A stretch of DNA of 64,000 bases from Thermus tengchongensis. GTDB taxonomy: Bacteria > Deinococcota > Deinococci > Deinococcales > Thermaceae. Positions 45,399-53,695 of this stretch are shown one piece after another. Made by a program: the position numbers and the translations under genes. The DNA lies in the NCBI RefSeq assembly GCF_021462405.1, contig NZ_JAKEDU010000005.1, positions 95,776 through 159,775 on the forward strand, in the 5' to 3' direction. Each line of letters starts with the position of its first letter. Within the stretch, counting starts at the first letter, position 1. Below the pieces are notes generated by a model, which worked only from the letters and a program-made list of their open reading frames with translations, had not been told where the DNA came from and made no database searches.

Positions 45399-45404
45399 TA
45401 TTCT
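45399..45404 (+). promoter_or_regulatory. -10 box for the HNH gene, overlapped by a minus-strand -10
   Basis: TATTCT, 6 bases before GTG 45411. On the minus strand the same bases include TAGAAT (45405-45400), a -10 for the TPR-rex operon. The two divergent promoters would exclude each other. Confidence 0.45.
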
Positions 45405-45410
45405 AAGGAC

Positions 45411-45944
45411 GTGGGTTCTTCCGGCAAGGCCCTGGACCTGGATGTCCCCCGGGTGCTGGTGCTGAACGCTGCCTACGAGGTAATGGGGCTTGCCAGCATC
45501 AAGCGCAGCGTCCTCCTGGTGCTCTCCGGTGGGGCGGAGATGCTTTCGGAAAGCGGGCGCTACCTGCACACCCCCTCCACCCGGATCCCCGTCCCCAGCG
45601 TCATCCGCCTGAAGCGCCTGGTGCGGCGAGGGCCAAGCCGCATCCCCCTAAACCGTCGCAACATCCTGAGGCGGGACCGCTACACCTGCCAGTACTGCGG
45701 CCGCCAAGGAGGGGAGCTCACCGTGGACCACGTGCTTCCCCGAAGCCGGGGTGGCCGGAGCACCTGGGAGAACCTGGTGGCCGCCTGCCGCCCCTGCAAC
45801 CTGAAGAAGGGGGACCGCACCCCCGAGGAGGCGGGAATGCGCCTATTGAAGCTCCCCCGGGCGCCCAGGGCGCCCCTTTTCCTTTCCGACCTGAAGGAGA
45901 TCCCCCCGGACTGGCAGCCCTACCTCGAGGCCCTCTTGAGGTAA
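45411..45944 (+). CDS. HNH endonuclease
   Basis: Protein of 177 residues. The HNH/McrA-type domain is CQYCGRQGGELTVDHVLPRS followed by WENLVAACRPCNLKKGDRTP: two CxxC pairs, the His of TVDHVLP and the Asn and Lys of the finger. N-terminal half (VLVLNAAYEVMGLASIKRSVLL) is the conserved DUF-like arm of these housekeeping HNH proteins. GTG 45411 is 6 bases after TATTCT and has AAGGA too. Its role is unknown; the last 25 bases overlap the convergent GH13 gene. Confidence 0.9.
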   Translation: MGSSGKALDLDVPRVLVLNAAYEVMGLASIKRSVLLVLSGGAEMLSESGRYLHTPSTRIPVPSVIRLKRLVRRGPSRIPLNRRNILRRDRYTCQYCGRQGGELTVDHVLPRSRGGRSTWENLVAACRPCNLKKGDRTPEEAGMRLLKLPRAPRAPLFLSDLKEIPPDWQPYLEALLR

Positions 45945-47674
45945 AGCACCCCCACCCCGGGCACCTCCGCCTGGCCCAGGAAGCGCCTCCCCGTGAGGAG
46001 GTCTCGCCACTCCCCCGGGGGCAGGGGCAGGATCTCAGGGGCCTGGCCGTTGTTGAAGGCCAGGAGCAGGGCCCCCTCCCCCTGCCCCCGCCAGAAGGAG
46101 AGGAGGGACCCCTCGGCCAGGTGGGTGGCGAAGGCCCCCGCCCGCAGGGCAGGCTCCTCCCGCTTGAGCCGCGCCAGGGCCCGCACATAGCCCCGCATCT
46201 CCTCCGAGCAGGCCCCCCAGGGAATGGGGCGCCGCTGGAGATCGTGGGGCTCCCGCTCCCCCAGAAGGCCGCACTCCTCCCCCTGCCAGACCACGGGCAC
46301 CCCGGGGAGGGCGAAGAGGAGGGCCAGGGCCAGCCGGGCCCGGGCCAGGTCCCCCCCGAGGTCGGAGAGGAGGCGGGAGGTGTCGTGGGAGCTCACCAGG
46401 TTGAAGCCCATGGCCGCGGCCGCCTCCGGGTAGAGGGCGTAAACCTCGGCCAGCTCCCTCAGGGCCCTGGGCCCCCCGAAGAGGGCGGGGTGGAGGCCCC
46501 GGGCGTAGCGCAGGACGATGTCCCGGCCGAGGGCATAGTTCATCAGGCTGTCGAAGGTGTCCCCCCGCACCCAGCGGGGGGCCCGCTCCCAGATCTCCCC
46601 CACCAGGTAGACCTCGGGGTCCACCGCCCGCAGGCGGAGCCTGAGCTCGCGGAAAAAGGCCTCGGCGTTGAGGAGCTCCAAGGGGGCGTCCACCCGCACC
46701 CCCCGGAAGCCGAAGCGCACCCAGTGCTCCGCCACCCCGAAGAGGTAGGCCTGGACCTCCGGGTTCAGGGTGTTCAGCTTGGGCAGGCTGGCCACCCCCC
46801 ACCAGCTTTCGTAGGCGGTGGGGTCCCCGGGGCGGAAGGGGTAGCGCCGGATGAAGTACCAGTCCCAGTACGGGGAGGCGGGCCCCCGGCGCACCACGTC
46901 CTGGAAGGCGAAGAAGCCGAGCCCGGTGTGGTTGGGGACAAAGTCGAAGATCACGCGGATGCCCAAGGCCTCGGCCCGCCGCAGGAGCTCTCCCAGGAGG
47001 GCCTCATCCCCCAGGTGGGGGGCCACCCGCAAGGGGTCGTGGACGTCGTAGCCGTGGGCGCTCCCCGCCAGGAAGATGGGGTTCAGGTAGAGGAGGCCCA
47101 CCCCCAGCTCCGCCAGGTAGGGGAGGTTCTGCAGAATCCCCTGCAGGTCGCCGCCGTAGTACTGGTGGCAGCAGTGCATGGGCCCTGGAGGATCCTCCCA
47201 GCGGGAGAGGTAGGGCCTGGGTCCGCCCCGCTCCTGCCAGACCAGGTTGTAGCGGAACTCGCTGTGCTCCAGGGCCAGGGCGTCGTTGCTGGGGTCGCCG
47301 TTATGGAAGCGGTCGGGGAAGATCTGGTACCCCACCCTTCCCTCCAGCCAGGGGAGGGCCCGGAAGGGATGGGCGGGGGGCAGGAAGGGGCCGAGCAGCC
47401 GCTCCCCCTCCGGGGTGCGCAGGCGGATCTGGTAGGGCCGGGCCTCGGGGAGAACCCCCCGCCAAACCTCCCGCCCCGGCAGGGAGAGCTGCCGGGCCAT
47501 GGGCCAAGCCCGCCCCTCCTGGAGGAGGTGGGCCTCCCGGACCTCCCCCGCCGCCGCCTGGAAGCGCACGGAATACCCTTGGGGCAGGGCGGAGAACTGG
47601 GCCGGGTCTTGCGGATCGTGGCTCTGGGCCAGAGCCAGCGCCAGGAGGAGGAATACGCTTTGGAAGCGCTTCAT
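45920..47674 (-). CDS. Secreted GH13 alpha-amylase-family enzyme
   Basis: Exported enzyme of 584 residues with a signal peptide (MKRFQSVFLLLALALAQ) and an N-terminal beta-sandwich of about 90 residues before the GH13 barrel. Conserved regions: VIFDFVPNHTG, FRGVRVDAPLELL (nucleophile Asp), EVYLVGEIWERAP (acid Glu), LVSSHDTSRLL (Asp). A CHQYYGGDLQGI segment and the CH...sandwich resemble neopullulanase/pullulanase-type enzymes. Cuts alpha-glucans outside the cell, whereas the paralog at 24.7 kb is cytoplasmic. Exact substrate not determined. Confidence 0.92.
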   Translation of the reverse strand: MKRFQSVFLLLALALAQSHDPQDPAQFSALPQGYSVRFQAAAGEVREAHLLQEGRAWPMARQLSLPGREVWRGVLPEARPYQIRLRTPEGERLLGPFLPPAHPFRALPWLEGRVGYQIFPDRFHNGDPSNDALALEHSEFRYNLVWQERGGPRPYLSRWEDPPGPMHCCHQYYGGDLQGILQNLPYLAELGVGLLYLNPIFLAGSAHGYDVHDPLRVAPHLGDEALLGELLRRAEALGIRVIFDFVPNHTGLGFFAFQDVVRRGPASPYWDWYFIRRYPFRPGDPTAYESWWGVASLPKLNTLNPEVQAYLFGVAEHWVRFGFRGVRVDAPLELLNAEAFFRELRLRLRAVDPEVYLVGEIWERAPRWVRGDTFDSLMNYALGRDIVLRYARGLHPALFGGPRALRELAEVYALYPEAAAAMGFNLVSSHDTSRLLSDLGGDLARARLALALLFALPGVPVVWQGEECGLLGEREPHDLQRRPIPWGACSEEMRGYVRALARLKREEPALRAGAFATHLAEGSLLSFWRGQGEGALLLAFNNGQAPEILPLPPGEWRDLLTGRRFLGQAEVPGVGVLYLKRASR

Positions 47675-47683
47675 ACCCCGAGT

Positions 47684-48517
47684 TTACCGCCGCACGGTGA
47701 GGAGGACCGCCAGGAGGACCAGCAAGGCCCCCAGGTAGCCCAAGGGGGAAAGCACCTCTCTAAAGAGGAGAAAGGCGAACAGGTTGGCCACCACGGGCTC
47801 GAGGGTGGCCACCACGCTGGCCCGGGTGGCGGGAAGGCGCTTCAACCCCGCGTAGTAGGCCAAATAGGCCCCGTACGTGGAAAATACCCCCAAAAAGAGC
47901 AAGGCTTCCATGGCCCTTGGGCTCAAAGGAGCAAACTCTACCCAGGGCAGAAGCCCCAAGGCCCCCACGGGCAGGGCGTAGAGGAAGAGGGTGGGGGTGG
48001 CGTAGCGGGGAAGGTAGAGCTTGCCAAAGATGTAGTAAAGGGCATAGGTGAAGCCGGAAAGGAGCCCAAAGAGAAGGGCAAGGTACAGAACCCGTACCCC
48101 ACTTCCTCCCCCCACGCCCATAAGCCCCACCCCCAGCAGGGTCAGGGCCACCGCCAAAAGGCCAGTGCGGTCCAAGGGCTCCTTCAGGATCAACAGGGAA
48201 AGAAGGGCCACCCAGGCCGGGGCCGTGTACAGGAGGACGGAGGCCAAGGCCGCCCCCCCGTAGACCACCGCCAGCTGATAGGAACCGTAGAAGAGGGAAA
48301 CCCCCACCAGGCCGAAAAGAAGGAGGGGCAAGGCATCCCGCCTTTCCACCCTGACCTGGCGCAGGAGCAGGGCGTGCAGGCCGAAGAAGACCCAGGCGAT
48401 GCCCGCCCGGAAGAAGGCCACGGCCAGGGGGGCAAGCCCCTCCTGAAAGGCCAGGCGGCTTATGGGACCGATGAGACCCCAAAGGAAAGCAGCCAGGAGC
48501 AGGTAGAGGTAGCCCAT
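47684..48517 (-). CDS. EamA/DMT-family transporter
   Basis: Membrane protein of 277 residues with ten helices in two EamA repeats: YLYLLLAAFLWGLIGPISRL and later VLYLALLFGLLSGFTYALYY. This drug/metabolite-transporter fold exports amino acids or nucleotides; substrate unknown. ATG 48517 is 7 bases after TACACT on the minus strand (leaderless); a TTG at 48523 is not needed. Confidence 0.9.
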   Translation of the reverse strand: MGYLYLLLAAFLWGLIGPISRLAFQEGLAPLAVAFFRAGIAWVFFGLHALLLRQVRVERRDALPLLLFGLVGVSLFYGSYQLAVVYGGAALASVLLYTAPAWVALLSLLILKEPLDRTGLLAVALTLLGVGLMGVGGGSGVRVLYLALLFGLLSGFTYALYYIFGKLYLPRYATPTLFLYALPVGALGLLPWVEFAPLSPRAMEALLFLGVFSTYGAYLAYYAGLKRLPATRASVVATLEPVVANLFAFLLFREVLSPLGYLGALLVLLAVLLTVRR

Positions 48518-48524
48518 GGGCAAG

Positions 48525-48534
48525 AGTGTATAAT
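48525..48534. promoter_or_regulatory. Overlapping divergent -10 boxes
   Basis: Minus strand TACACT (48530-48525) is 7 bases before the EamA ATG; plus strand TATAAT (48529-48534) lies 26 bases before the LapA-like ATG. They overlap by two bases, so only one promoter can be used at a time. Confidence 0.55.
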
Positions 48535-48560
48535 CCCCCGTGTCCTATGGAGGCTGACCT

Positions 48561-49037
48561 ATGAGCGCGCGGACCCTTTTTGTCCTCCTTTTCCTTCTTC
48601 TTTTGGTCCTCTTCTCCTGGCTCAACTGGGGAGAGATCACCAAACCCACCTCCTTGTCCCTGGGGCTCACCCGGATTGAAGCCCCTTTGGGCTTGGTCCT
48701 GGTGGTGGCTTTGGGGATAGTTTCCCTCCTCTACCTCATCTTCACCATCGGCTTGGAAACCGCAGCCCTGCTGGAGGTGAGGCGCTACGCCCGGGAGCTT
48801 CTCCACTACAAGAAGCTGGCCGAGGAAGCGGAAGAAAGCCGTTACACCGAGCTCAGGCGCTACCTGGAAGAGGAACTCAGGCGGCTTTCGGAAGTGGAAA
48901 GGGAGGAGATCCGGGCCCTCGAGGCCCGCCTGGCGGAAACCCTGGAAAAGCACGGGAACACCCTGGCCGCCTATATTGGCGAGCTGGAAGACCAGCTCCT
49001 AAGGCTCCTCCGGGGACGGGGAGGAGAGAACGAGTAA
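48561..49037 (+). CDS. LapA-like membrane protein with coiled coil
   Basis: Protein of 158 residues. Two membrane helices (RTLFVLLFLLLLVLFSWLNW and GLVLVVALGIVSLLYLIF) with a NWGEITKP loop as in LapA/DUF1049, then a long charged coiled coil (RYTELRRYLEEELRRLSEVE) at residues 80-150. Ribosome site GGAGG before ATG 48561. The stop TAA (49035-49037) is the first three bases of repeat B. Confidence 0.85.
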   Translation: MSARTLFVLLFLLLLVLFSWLNWGEITKPTSLSLGLTRIEAPLGLVLVVALGIVSLLYLIFTIGLETAALLEVRRYARELLHYKKLAEEAEESRYTELRRYLEEELRRLSEVEREEIRALEARLAETLEKHGNTLAAYIGELEDQLLRLLRGRGGENE

Positions 49038-49078
49038 TACCACCCCACGCGGACTTTGTCCGCATGGGGGCCCCGGTG
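49035..49078 (+). repeat. Repeat family B, copy 2 (44 bp), supplies a stop codon
   Basis: TAATACCACCCC then CACGCGGAC-TTT-GTCCGCATG hairpin (12-base arms, one mismatch) and GCCCCGGTG. Its TAA is the stop of the LapA-like gene. Same design as repeat A: TAA, short linker, GC-rich hairpin. Confidence 0.8.
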
Positions 49079-49161
49079 AAAGGGTATCCAAGGCCCTCGC
49101 CAGGTGAAGGGAGGGAAGGTTTCAACAGCAAGGGGTATAAGCGCCGGTAACCCATCCCGGG

Positions 49162-49193
49162 GCCCGACGCTCACGGGCATCCTTCCCTTTTTT
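49162..49193 (+). terminator. Rho-independent-like terminator
   Basis: GCCCG-ACGCTCA-CGGGC hairpin (49162-49178) followed at 49188 by six T on the plus strand. It would end the LapA-like transcript and lies just before the convergent rplQ end; a long-range GCGCCG/CGGCGC pairing around it could also serve the minus strand. Confidence 0.5.
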
Positions 49194-49201
49194 CGGCGCT
49201 C

Positions 49202-49558
49202 CTACTCCACCAGCTCCACCAGGGCCAAAGGCGCCCCATCCCCCCGGCGGCGCTCCGCCAGCTTCAGCACCCGGGTGTACCCTCCGGAGCGGTTCTGGTA
49301 CTTGGGGGCGATCTCGTCGAAGAGCTTCCGCACCAGCTTCACGTCCTGCAGGTCGCGGAGCACCAGGCGGCGGGCGTGCAGGTCCCCCCGCTTGGCCAGG
49401 TGGATGAGGTGATCCACGAAGCCGGTGAGTTCCTTGGCCTTGGGCAGGGTGGTGGTGATGCGGCCGTGGGTGAGAAGGCTTTTGGCCTGGTTGCGGTAAA
49501 GGGCCAGGCGGTGGGAAGAGTGACGGTTCAGCTTTCTTCCAGACTTCAGGTGGCGCAT
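49202..49558 (-). CDS. rplQ: 50S ribosomal protein L17
   Basis: Large-subunit protein near the exit tunnel, 118 residues. [20 protein letters not shown] at the N-terminus and [21 protein letters not shown] are conserved. Last gene of the alpha operon; ATG 49558, 4 bases after rpoA. Confidence 0.98.
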   Translation of the reverse strand: MRHLKSGRKLNRHSSHRLALYRNQAKSLLTHGRITTTLPKAKELTGFVDHLIHLAKRGDLHARRLVLRDLQDVKLVRKLFDEIAPKYQNRSGGYTRVLKLAERRRGDGAPLALVELVE

Positions 49559-49562
49559 GGTC

Positions 49563-50504
49563 TCACTCCTTTAGGGCGAATCCCTTTTTGGCCAAAGCCT
49601 CGCGGATCTCCTCGAGGCTCCTTTCCCCGATGCCGGGGATGTTCTTGAGGTCCTTGAGGTTCAAGGCCAAAAGCGCCCGCACCGACTCAATCCCCTCCTC
49701 CTTGAGGCTATGGAGAACCCGGGTGGAAAGCCCAAGCTCCTCCAGGGGCAGGTCCAGGTCCTCCTCCCCTTCCGTGCGCTCCGCCGGGACCGGCTCCGGA
49801 GTGGGCAGGGCGGAGGCCTGTGGGTTGGCGAAGTAGGAAAGGTGCTCCTTGAGGATCTCCACCGCCTGGTTCAAGGCCTCCAAGGGGGTGACGGAGCCAT
49901 CCGTCCAGATCCGCAGGGTTAGCTTATCCAAGTCGGTACGCTGGCCAAGCCGGGTATCCTCCACCTGGAAGGCCACCCGGCGCACGGGGGAGAAGATGGC
50001 ATCCACGGGGATGGAGTTGATGCGGTCCTTGATGCCGTGGCGCTCGGCGGGCACGTACCCCACACCCCGGTCCACCCGCACCTCCATGTAAAGCTTACCC
50101 CCCCTGTCCAAGGTGGCGATGGTGAGGTCCGGGTTCAGGATCTCCGCATCGGGGGGCACCACGAAATCCCCCGCCTTGACCACCTTGGGCCCTTCCGCCT
50201 TCAGGACCAAGGTGGTGGTCTGCATCTTGGGGTCCAGGAAGCGCACCACCAGCTCTTTGAGGTTCAGGATGATCTCCACCACGTCCTCCTTGACCCCAGG
50301 AATGGTGGAGAACTCGTGGAGGACATCCTCAATGTAGACGCTGGTGACCGCGGTCCCGGGGATGGAGGAAAGGAGAATCCGCCGCAAGGGGTTGCCCAGG
50401 GTGACGCCGAATCCCCGCTCCAGGGGCTCCAGGACAAACTCCCCGTACTCCCGCCCCTGGGTGCGCACCGTGAAGACCGGGGCCTTCAGCTTGCTCTCTA
50501 ACAT
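49563..50504 (-). CDS. rpoA: RNA polymerase alpha subunit
   Basis: 313 residues. N-terminal dimerisation domain ([26 protein letters not shown]) assembles RNA polymerase; C-terminal domain ([22 protein letters not shown]) binds UP elements and activators such as Crp. ATG 50504 with AAGGAGG; an upstream frame to 50522 adds residues not in the family. 51 bases after rpsD. Confidence 0.99.
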   Translation of the reverse strand: MLESKLKAPVFTVRTQGREYGEFVLEPLERGFGVTLGNPLRRILLSSIPGTAVTSVYIEDVLHEFSTIPGVKEDVVEIILNLKELVVRFLDPKMQTTTLVLKAEGPKVVKAGDFVVPPDAEILNPDLTIATLDRGGKLYMEVRVDRGVGYVPAERHGIKDRINSIPVDAIFSPVRRVAFQVEDTRLGQRTDLDKLTLRIWTDGSVTPLEALNQAVEILKEHLSYFANPQASALPTPEPVPAERTEGEEDLDLPLEELGLSTRVLHSLKEEGIESVRALLALNLKDLKNIPGIGERSLEEIREALAKKGFALKE

Positions 50505-50555
50505 AGACCTCCTTGCCAGCACACATGGGCCCAGCCCAGCCGGGCCCCTTTAGGG

Positions 50556-51185
50556 CTACCTGGAGTAGAACTCCACCACCAGCTGCTCGTTCACGGGAAG
50601 CGCCAGGTCCTCCCGATCGGGCAGGCGCAGGAACTTACCCTTCATTCCCTCCACATCCAAGGAGAGCCAGGGGCCCACCTTGCGGCCCTTCATGGCCTCG
50701 AGGTTCTCCCGGATGAAGGCCAGGTTGCGGCTACCCTCGGCGATGGCGATCTCATCCCCCGGCTTCACCCGGTAGGCGGGAAGGTCCACCCGGCGGCCGT
50801 TCACGGTGATGTGGCCGTGGCGCACCATCTGCCGCGCCTGGCGGCGGCTAGCGGCGAAGCCCAGCCGGTAGACCACGTTGTCCAAGCGGGACTCCAGAAG
50901 CCCCAGGAAGACGGTACCCGTAACCCCCTTCTTGCGGCTTGCCTCCTCAAAGAGGTTACGGAACTGGGTTTCGGAGATCCCGTAGATGCGGCGGAGCTTC
51001 TGCTTCTCCCTCAGGCGCACCGCATAGTCGGAAGGGCGGCGGGTGCGCTTCTGCCCGTGCTGCCCTGGAGGGTAGGGACGGCGCTCCATGGCGCACTTGG
51101 GGCTGTAACAACGCTCCCCCTTTAGATAGAGCTTGACTCCTTCCCGGCGGCAAAGACGGCAAACTGGACCAATGTAACGACCCAT
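50556..51185 (-). CDS. rpsD: 30S ribosomal protein S4
   Basis: 209 residues; primary 16S rRNA binder and possible alpha-operon translational repressor. The N-terminus keeps a zinc finger (CRLCRREG ... [11 protein letters not shown]), the S4 RNA-binding domain is [24 protein letters not shown] 51185. Confidence 0.98.
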   Translation of the reverse strand: MGRYIGPVCRLCRREGVKLYLKGERCYSPKCAMERRPYPPGQHGQKRTRRPSDYAVRLREKQKLRRIYGISETQFRNLFEEASRKKGVTGTVFLGLLESRLDNVVYRLGFAASRRQARQMVRHGHITVNGRRVDLPAYRVKPGDEIAIAEGSRNLAFIRENLEAMKGRKVGPWLSLDVEGMKGKFLRLPDREDLALPVNEQLVVEFYSR

Positions 51186-51198
51186 CTTCTCCTACTCC

Positions 51199-51588
51199 TT
51201 ATGAAGCCTTGCGGAACTTCTTCTTGGGCCGGCAGCCGTTGTGGGGCACAGGGGTGTCGTCCACAATGGACTTCACCTGCAAGCCCGAGGCCTGGAGGGC
51301 CCTGATGGCCTGCTCCCGGCCCGCCCCGGTGCCGCGCACGATCACGTCCACGCTCTGCATGCCGTAGGCCATGGCCTTCTTGGCCGCATCCATGGCCGCA
51401 AGCTGGGCGGCGTAGGGCGTGCCCTTGCGGCTCCCCTTGTAGCCGATGACCCCACCCGAGGACCAGGTGATGGGGTTGCCGTCCGGGTCAGTGATGGTGA
51501 CGATGGTGTTGTTGTAAGAAGCGTGGATGTACGCCTTCCCGCTGGCCACCTGCCGTTTGACTTTCTTCTTGGTCGCTTTTCTGGCCAT
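51199..51588 (-). CDS. rpsK: 30S ribosomal protein S11
   Basis: 129 residues; platform protein at the decoding region. [40 protein letters not shown] and [18 protein letters not shown] are diagnostic. ATG 51588; 13 bases before rpsD. Confidence 0.98.
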   Translation of the reverse strand: MARKATKKKVKRQVASGKAYIHASYNNTIVTITDPDGNPITWSSGGVIGYKGSRKGTPYAAQLAAMDAAKKAMAYGMQSVDVIVRGTGAGREQAIRALQASGLQVKSIVDDTPVPHNGCRPKKKFRKAS

Positions 51589-51627
51589 ACTCTCCCTCAG
51601 CTTTAGGAGTATCCACTGGCCCTAGAA

Positions 51628-52008
51628 CTACTTCCTAGGGGCTTTCTTCTTGCCCGCCACAGTCTTGCGGGGTCCCTTACGGGTACGGGCATTGGTGCGG
51701 GTGCGTTGCCCCCTCACCGGCAATCCACGGCGGTGGCGGAGGCCCCGGTAGCAGCCGATATCCATGAGGCGCTTGATGTTGGCGGCCACCTCAGCCCTGA
51801 GCTCACCCTCCAGCTTCCAGGTGTTCTCCACGTACTCCCGAAGGCGCACCACCTCCGCCTCGGTGAGGTCCTTCACCCGGGTTGCCGGATTGATGCCCGT
51901 CTTCTCCAAGGCCTCCTTGGCCCGGGCCGGCCCTACCCCGTAGATGTAGGTGAGGGCCACGTCCACCCGCTTGTTCCTGGGAATCTCCACACCTGCAATC
52001 CTCGCCAC
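51628..52008 (-). CDS. rpsM: 30S ribosomal protein S13
   Basis: 126 residues; small-subunit head protein contacting L5. [41 protein letters not shown], with a basic tail ([12 protein letters not shown]). GTG start 52008. 39-base gap to rpsK. Confidence 0.97.
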   Translation of the reverse strand: MARIAGVEIPRNKRVDVALTYIYGVGPARAKEALEKTGINPATRVKDLTEAEVVRLREYVENTWKLEGELRAEVAANIKRLMDIGCYRGLRHRRGLPVRGQRTRTNARTRKGPRKTVAGKKKAPRK

Positions 52009-52017
52009 GTTCCCTCC

Positions 52018-52131
52018 TTACCCTTGCCGTTGCTTGTGCTTGGGATTCTCGCAGATCACGTACACCCGGCCGTGCCGGCGCACCACCTTGCACTTCTCGC
52101 ACATCTTTTTAACCGATGCCCGTACCTTCAT
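52018..52131 (-). CDS. rpmJ: 50S ribosomal protein L36
   Basis: 37 residues, encoded on the minus strand between rpsM and infA. It reads [20 protein letters not shown], then [17 protein letters not shown]. The C-x2-C ... C-x4-H zinc site of this smallest ribosomal protein is complete. ATG 52131. Confidence 0.97.
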   Translation of the reverse strand: MKVRASVKKMCEKCKVVRRHGRVYVICENPKHKQRQG

Positions 52132-52139
52132 CTCGCCTC

Positions 52140-52358
52140 CTACTTCCTGTACACGATGCGGCCCCGTGTGGGGTCGTAGGGGGTAATCTCCACCACCACC
52201 CGGTCTCCGGGCAGGATGCGGATGTAGTGCATGCGCATCTTGCCCGAGATGTAGGCCAGGATCTCCGGTCCCGAATCCAGCTTCACCCGAAACGTGGTGT
52301 TGGGCAAAGCCTCGGTGACCACGCCTTCCGCCCGAATGGTGTCCTTCTCCTTCGCCAT
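52140..52358 (-). CDS. infA: Translation initiation factor IF-1
   Basis: 72 residues, single OB fold: [56 protein letters not shown]. Blocks the ribosomal A site. ATG 52358; the frame to 52382 overlaps map. Between map and rpmJ, as in many bacteria. Confidence 0.98.
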   Translation of the reverse strand: MAKEKDTIRAEGVVTEALPNTTFRVKLDSGPEILAYISGKMRMHYIRILPGDRVVVEITPYDPTRGRIVYRK

Positions 52359-52365
52359 ACCCCTC

Positions 52366-53133
52366 CTACCGCGCCCGCACAAGGGAAACCCCGGTGAGAA
52401 GCTCCGGGCCCTCTTCCGTCACCAAGACGGTGTTCTCGTAGTGGGCGGCGAGGTTGCCAGGTCCGGCGCTCGCCGTCCAGCCATCTTCCAATATTACCAC
52501 AGAAGCCGGGCGTAGGGTGACCATGGGCTCGAGGGCCAGGGTCATGCCAGGCCGGATCTTGGGGCCCGTTCCCGGTTTGCCGAAGTTGGGTAGCTGCGGG
52601 TCCTCGTGGATCTCTCGCCCTACCCCGTGGCCCACGAACTCCCGCACCACCCCATAGCCACGGCTTTCCAGAAACGTCTGCACCGCATGGGCCACATCCC
52701 CGATGCGGTAGCCAGGCCTAAGGTACTTCATCCCTTCCCAGAAGGCGGCCTCGGTATCCTGGATGAGCCTTTCCGCCTCCGGGGAAACCCTACCCACGGG
52801 AAAGGTGCGGGCCATGTCGGCGGCAAACCCCCCGTAGATGAGGCCCACATCCACGGAAAGGATATCCCCTTCCTTCAGGGGCTCCTCCGAAGGGATGCCG
52901 TGGACCACCACCTCGTTCACCGAGGTGCAGAGCGTGGCGGGAAACCCGTAAAGACCCAGGAAGGCCGGCTTGGCCTTGCGCTTTTTTATGGCCTCGAGGG
53001 CGATCCGGTCCAGCTCCTTGGTGGTGATGCCCGGCTCCACATGCCGGGCTACCTCCTCCACCACCTCGGTGAGGAGGGCCCCCGCCTCCCGCATGCGTTC
53101 AATCTCCCATGGACTCTTCAGCTTGATGGCCAT
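52366..53133 (-). CDS. map: Methionine aminopeptidase
   Basis: Type I enzyme, 255 residues. Metal ligands lie in [20 protein letters not shown] (Asp, Asp), [20 protein letters not shown] (His), ALEPMVTLR (Glu) and [20 protein letters not shown] (Glu). ATG 53133 shares its A with the adk stop (TGATG). Confidence 0.98.
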   Translation of the reverse strand: MAIKLKSPWEIERMREAGALLTEVVEEVARHVEPGITTKELDRIALEAIKKRKAKPAFLGLYGFPATLCTSVNEVVVHGIPSEEPLKEGDILSVDVGLIYGGFAADMARTFPVGRVSPEAERLIQDTEAAFWEGMKYLRPGYRIGDVAHAVQTFLESRGYGVVREFVGHGVGREIHEDPQLPNFGKPGTGPKIRPGMTLALEPMVTLRPASVVILEDGWTASAGPGNLAAHYENTVLVTEEGPELLTGVSLVRAR

Positions 53134-53687
53134 CAGATTCCCAGGGCTGCCCGGATGCGGGCGTAGACCTCATCGGGGGTACCCAGGCCGTCCACCCGCC
53201 TTAAGGCACCCGTTTTTTCATAATACTGCACCAAGGGCTCGGTTTTCTCCCGGTAGACCCGGAGCCGGTGCCGGATGGTCTCCTCGTTGTCGTCCGAGCG
53301 CCCCTCGAGCTCCGCCCGCTTGAGCATACGGGCGATGAGTTCGTCCTCCGGCACCTCCACCAGCACCACCCCAAGGAGCCGGGTCCCGGTGGCTTGAAGC
53401 AGGTGGTCCAGGGCCTCCGCCTGGGGCAAGGTGCGGGGGAAGCCATCGAAGATCACCCGCTCCGAAAGCTCCTCCCGAATAAGGGCCAGGATGAGCTCAT
53501 CCGGAACCAGGTCCCCCCGGTCCATGATGGGCTTCACCTCCTGCCCCAGGGGTGTGCCCCGGGCCACATGGTCCCGCAGGATGTCCCCAGTGGAGAGTTT
53601 CTTAAAGCCCAGCTCCTCCGCCAGCCTGGCCGCCTGGGTGCCCTTTCCCGCCCCCGGCGGCCCCAAGAAGATCACCGCTTCCCCCAT
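53133..53687 (-). CDS. adk: Adenylate kinase
   Basis: 184 residues; interconverts ATP, ADP and AMP. P-loop FLGPPGAGKGTQAARLAEEL, AMP region LSTGDILRDHVARGTPLGQE, VIFDGFPRTLPQAEAL. The LID is the short form without zinc cysteines. ATG 53687. Confidence 0.98.
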   Translation of the reverse strand: MGEAVIFLGPPGAGKGTQAARLAEELGFKKLSTGDILRDHVARGTPLGQEVKPIMDRGDLVPDELILALIREELSERVIFDGFPRTLPQAEALDHLLQATGTRLLGVVLVEVPEDELIARMLKRAELEGRSDDNEETIRHRLRVYREKTEPLVQYYEKTGALRRVDGLGTPDEVYARIRAALGI

Positions 53688-53695
53688 CCTCCCCC

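Noticed and set aside
46121..48679. 852-residue plus-strand frame
   Set aside because: Antisense shadow of the GH13 and EamA genes; very rich in Gly, Pro, His and Glu, with no family pattern.
49079..49201. CRISPR repeat-like GTTTCAACAGCAAGGGG
   Set aside because: Occurs once, with no spacer periodicity and no cas genes in the window.
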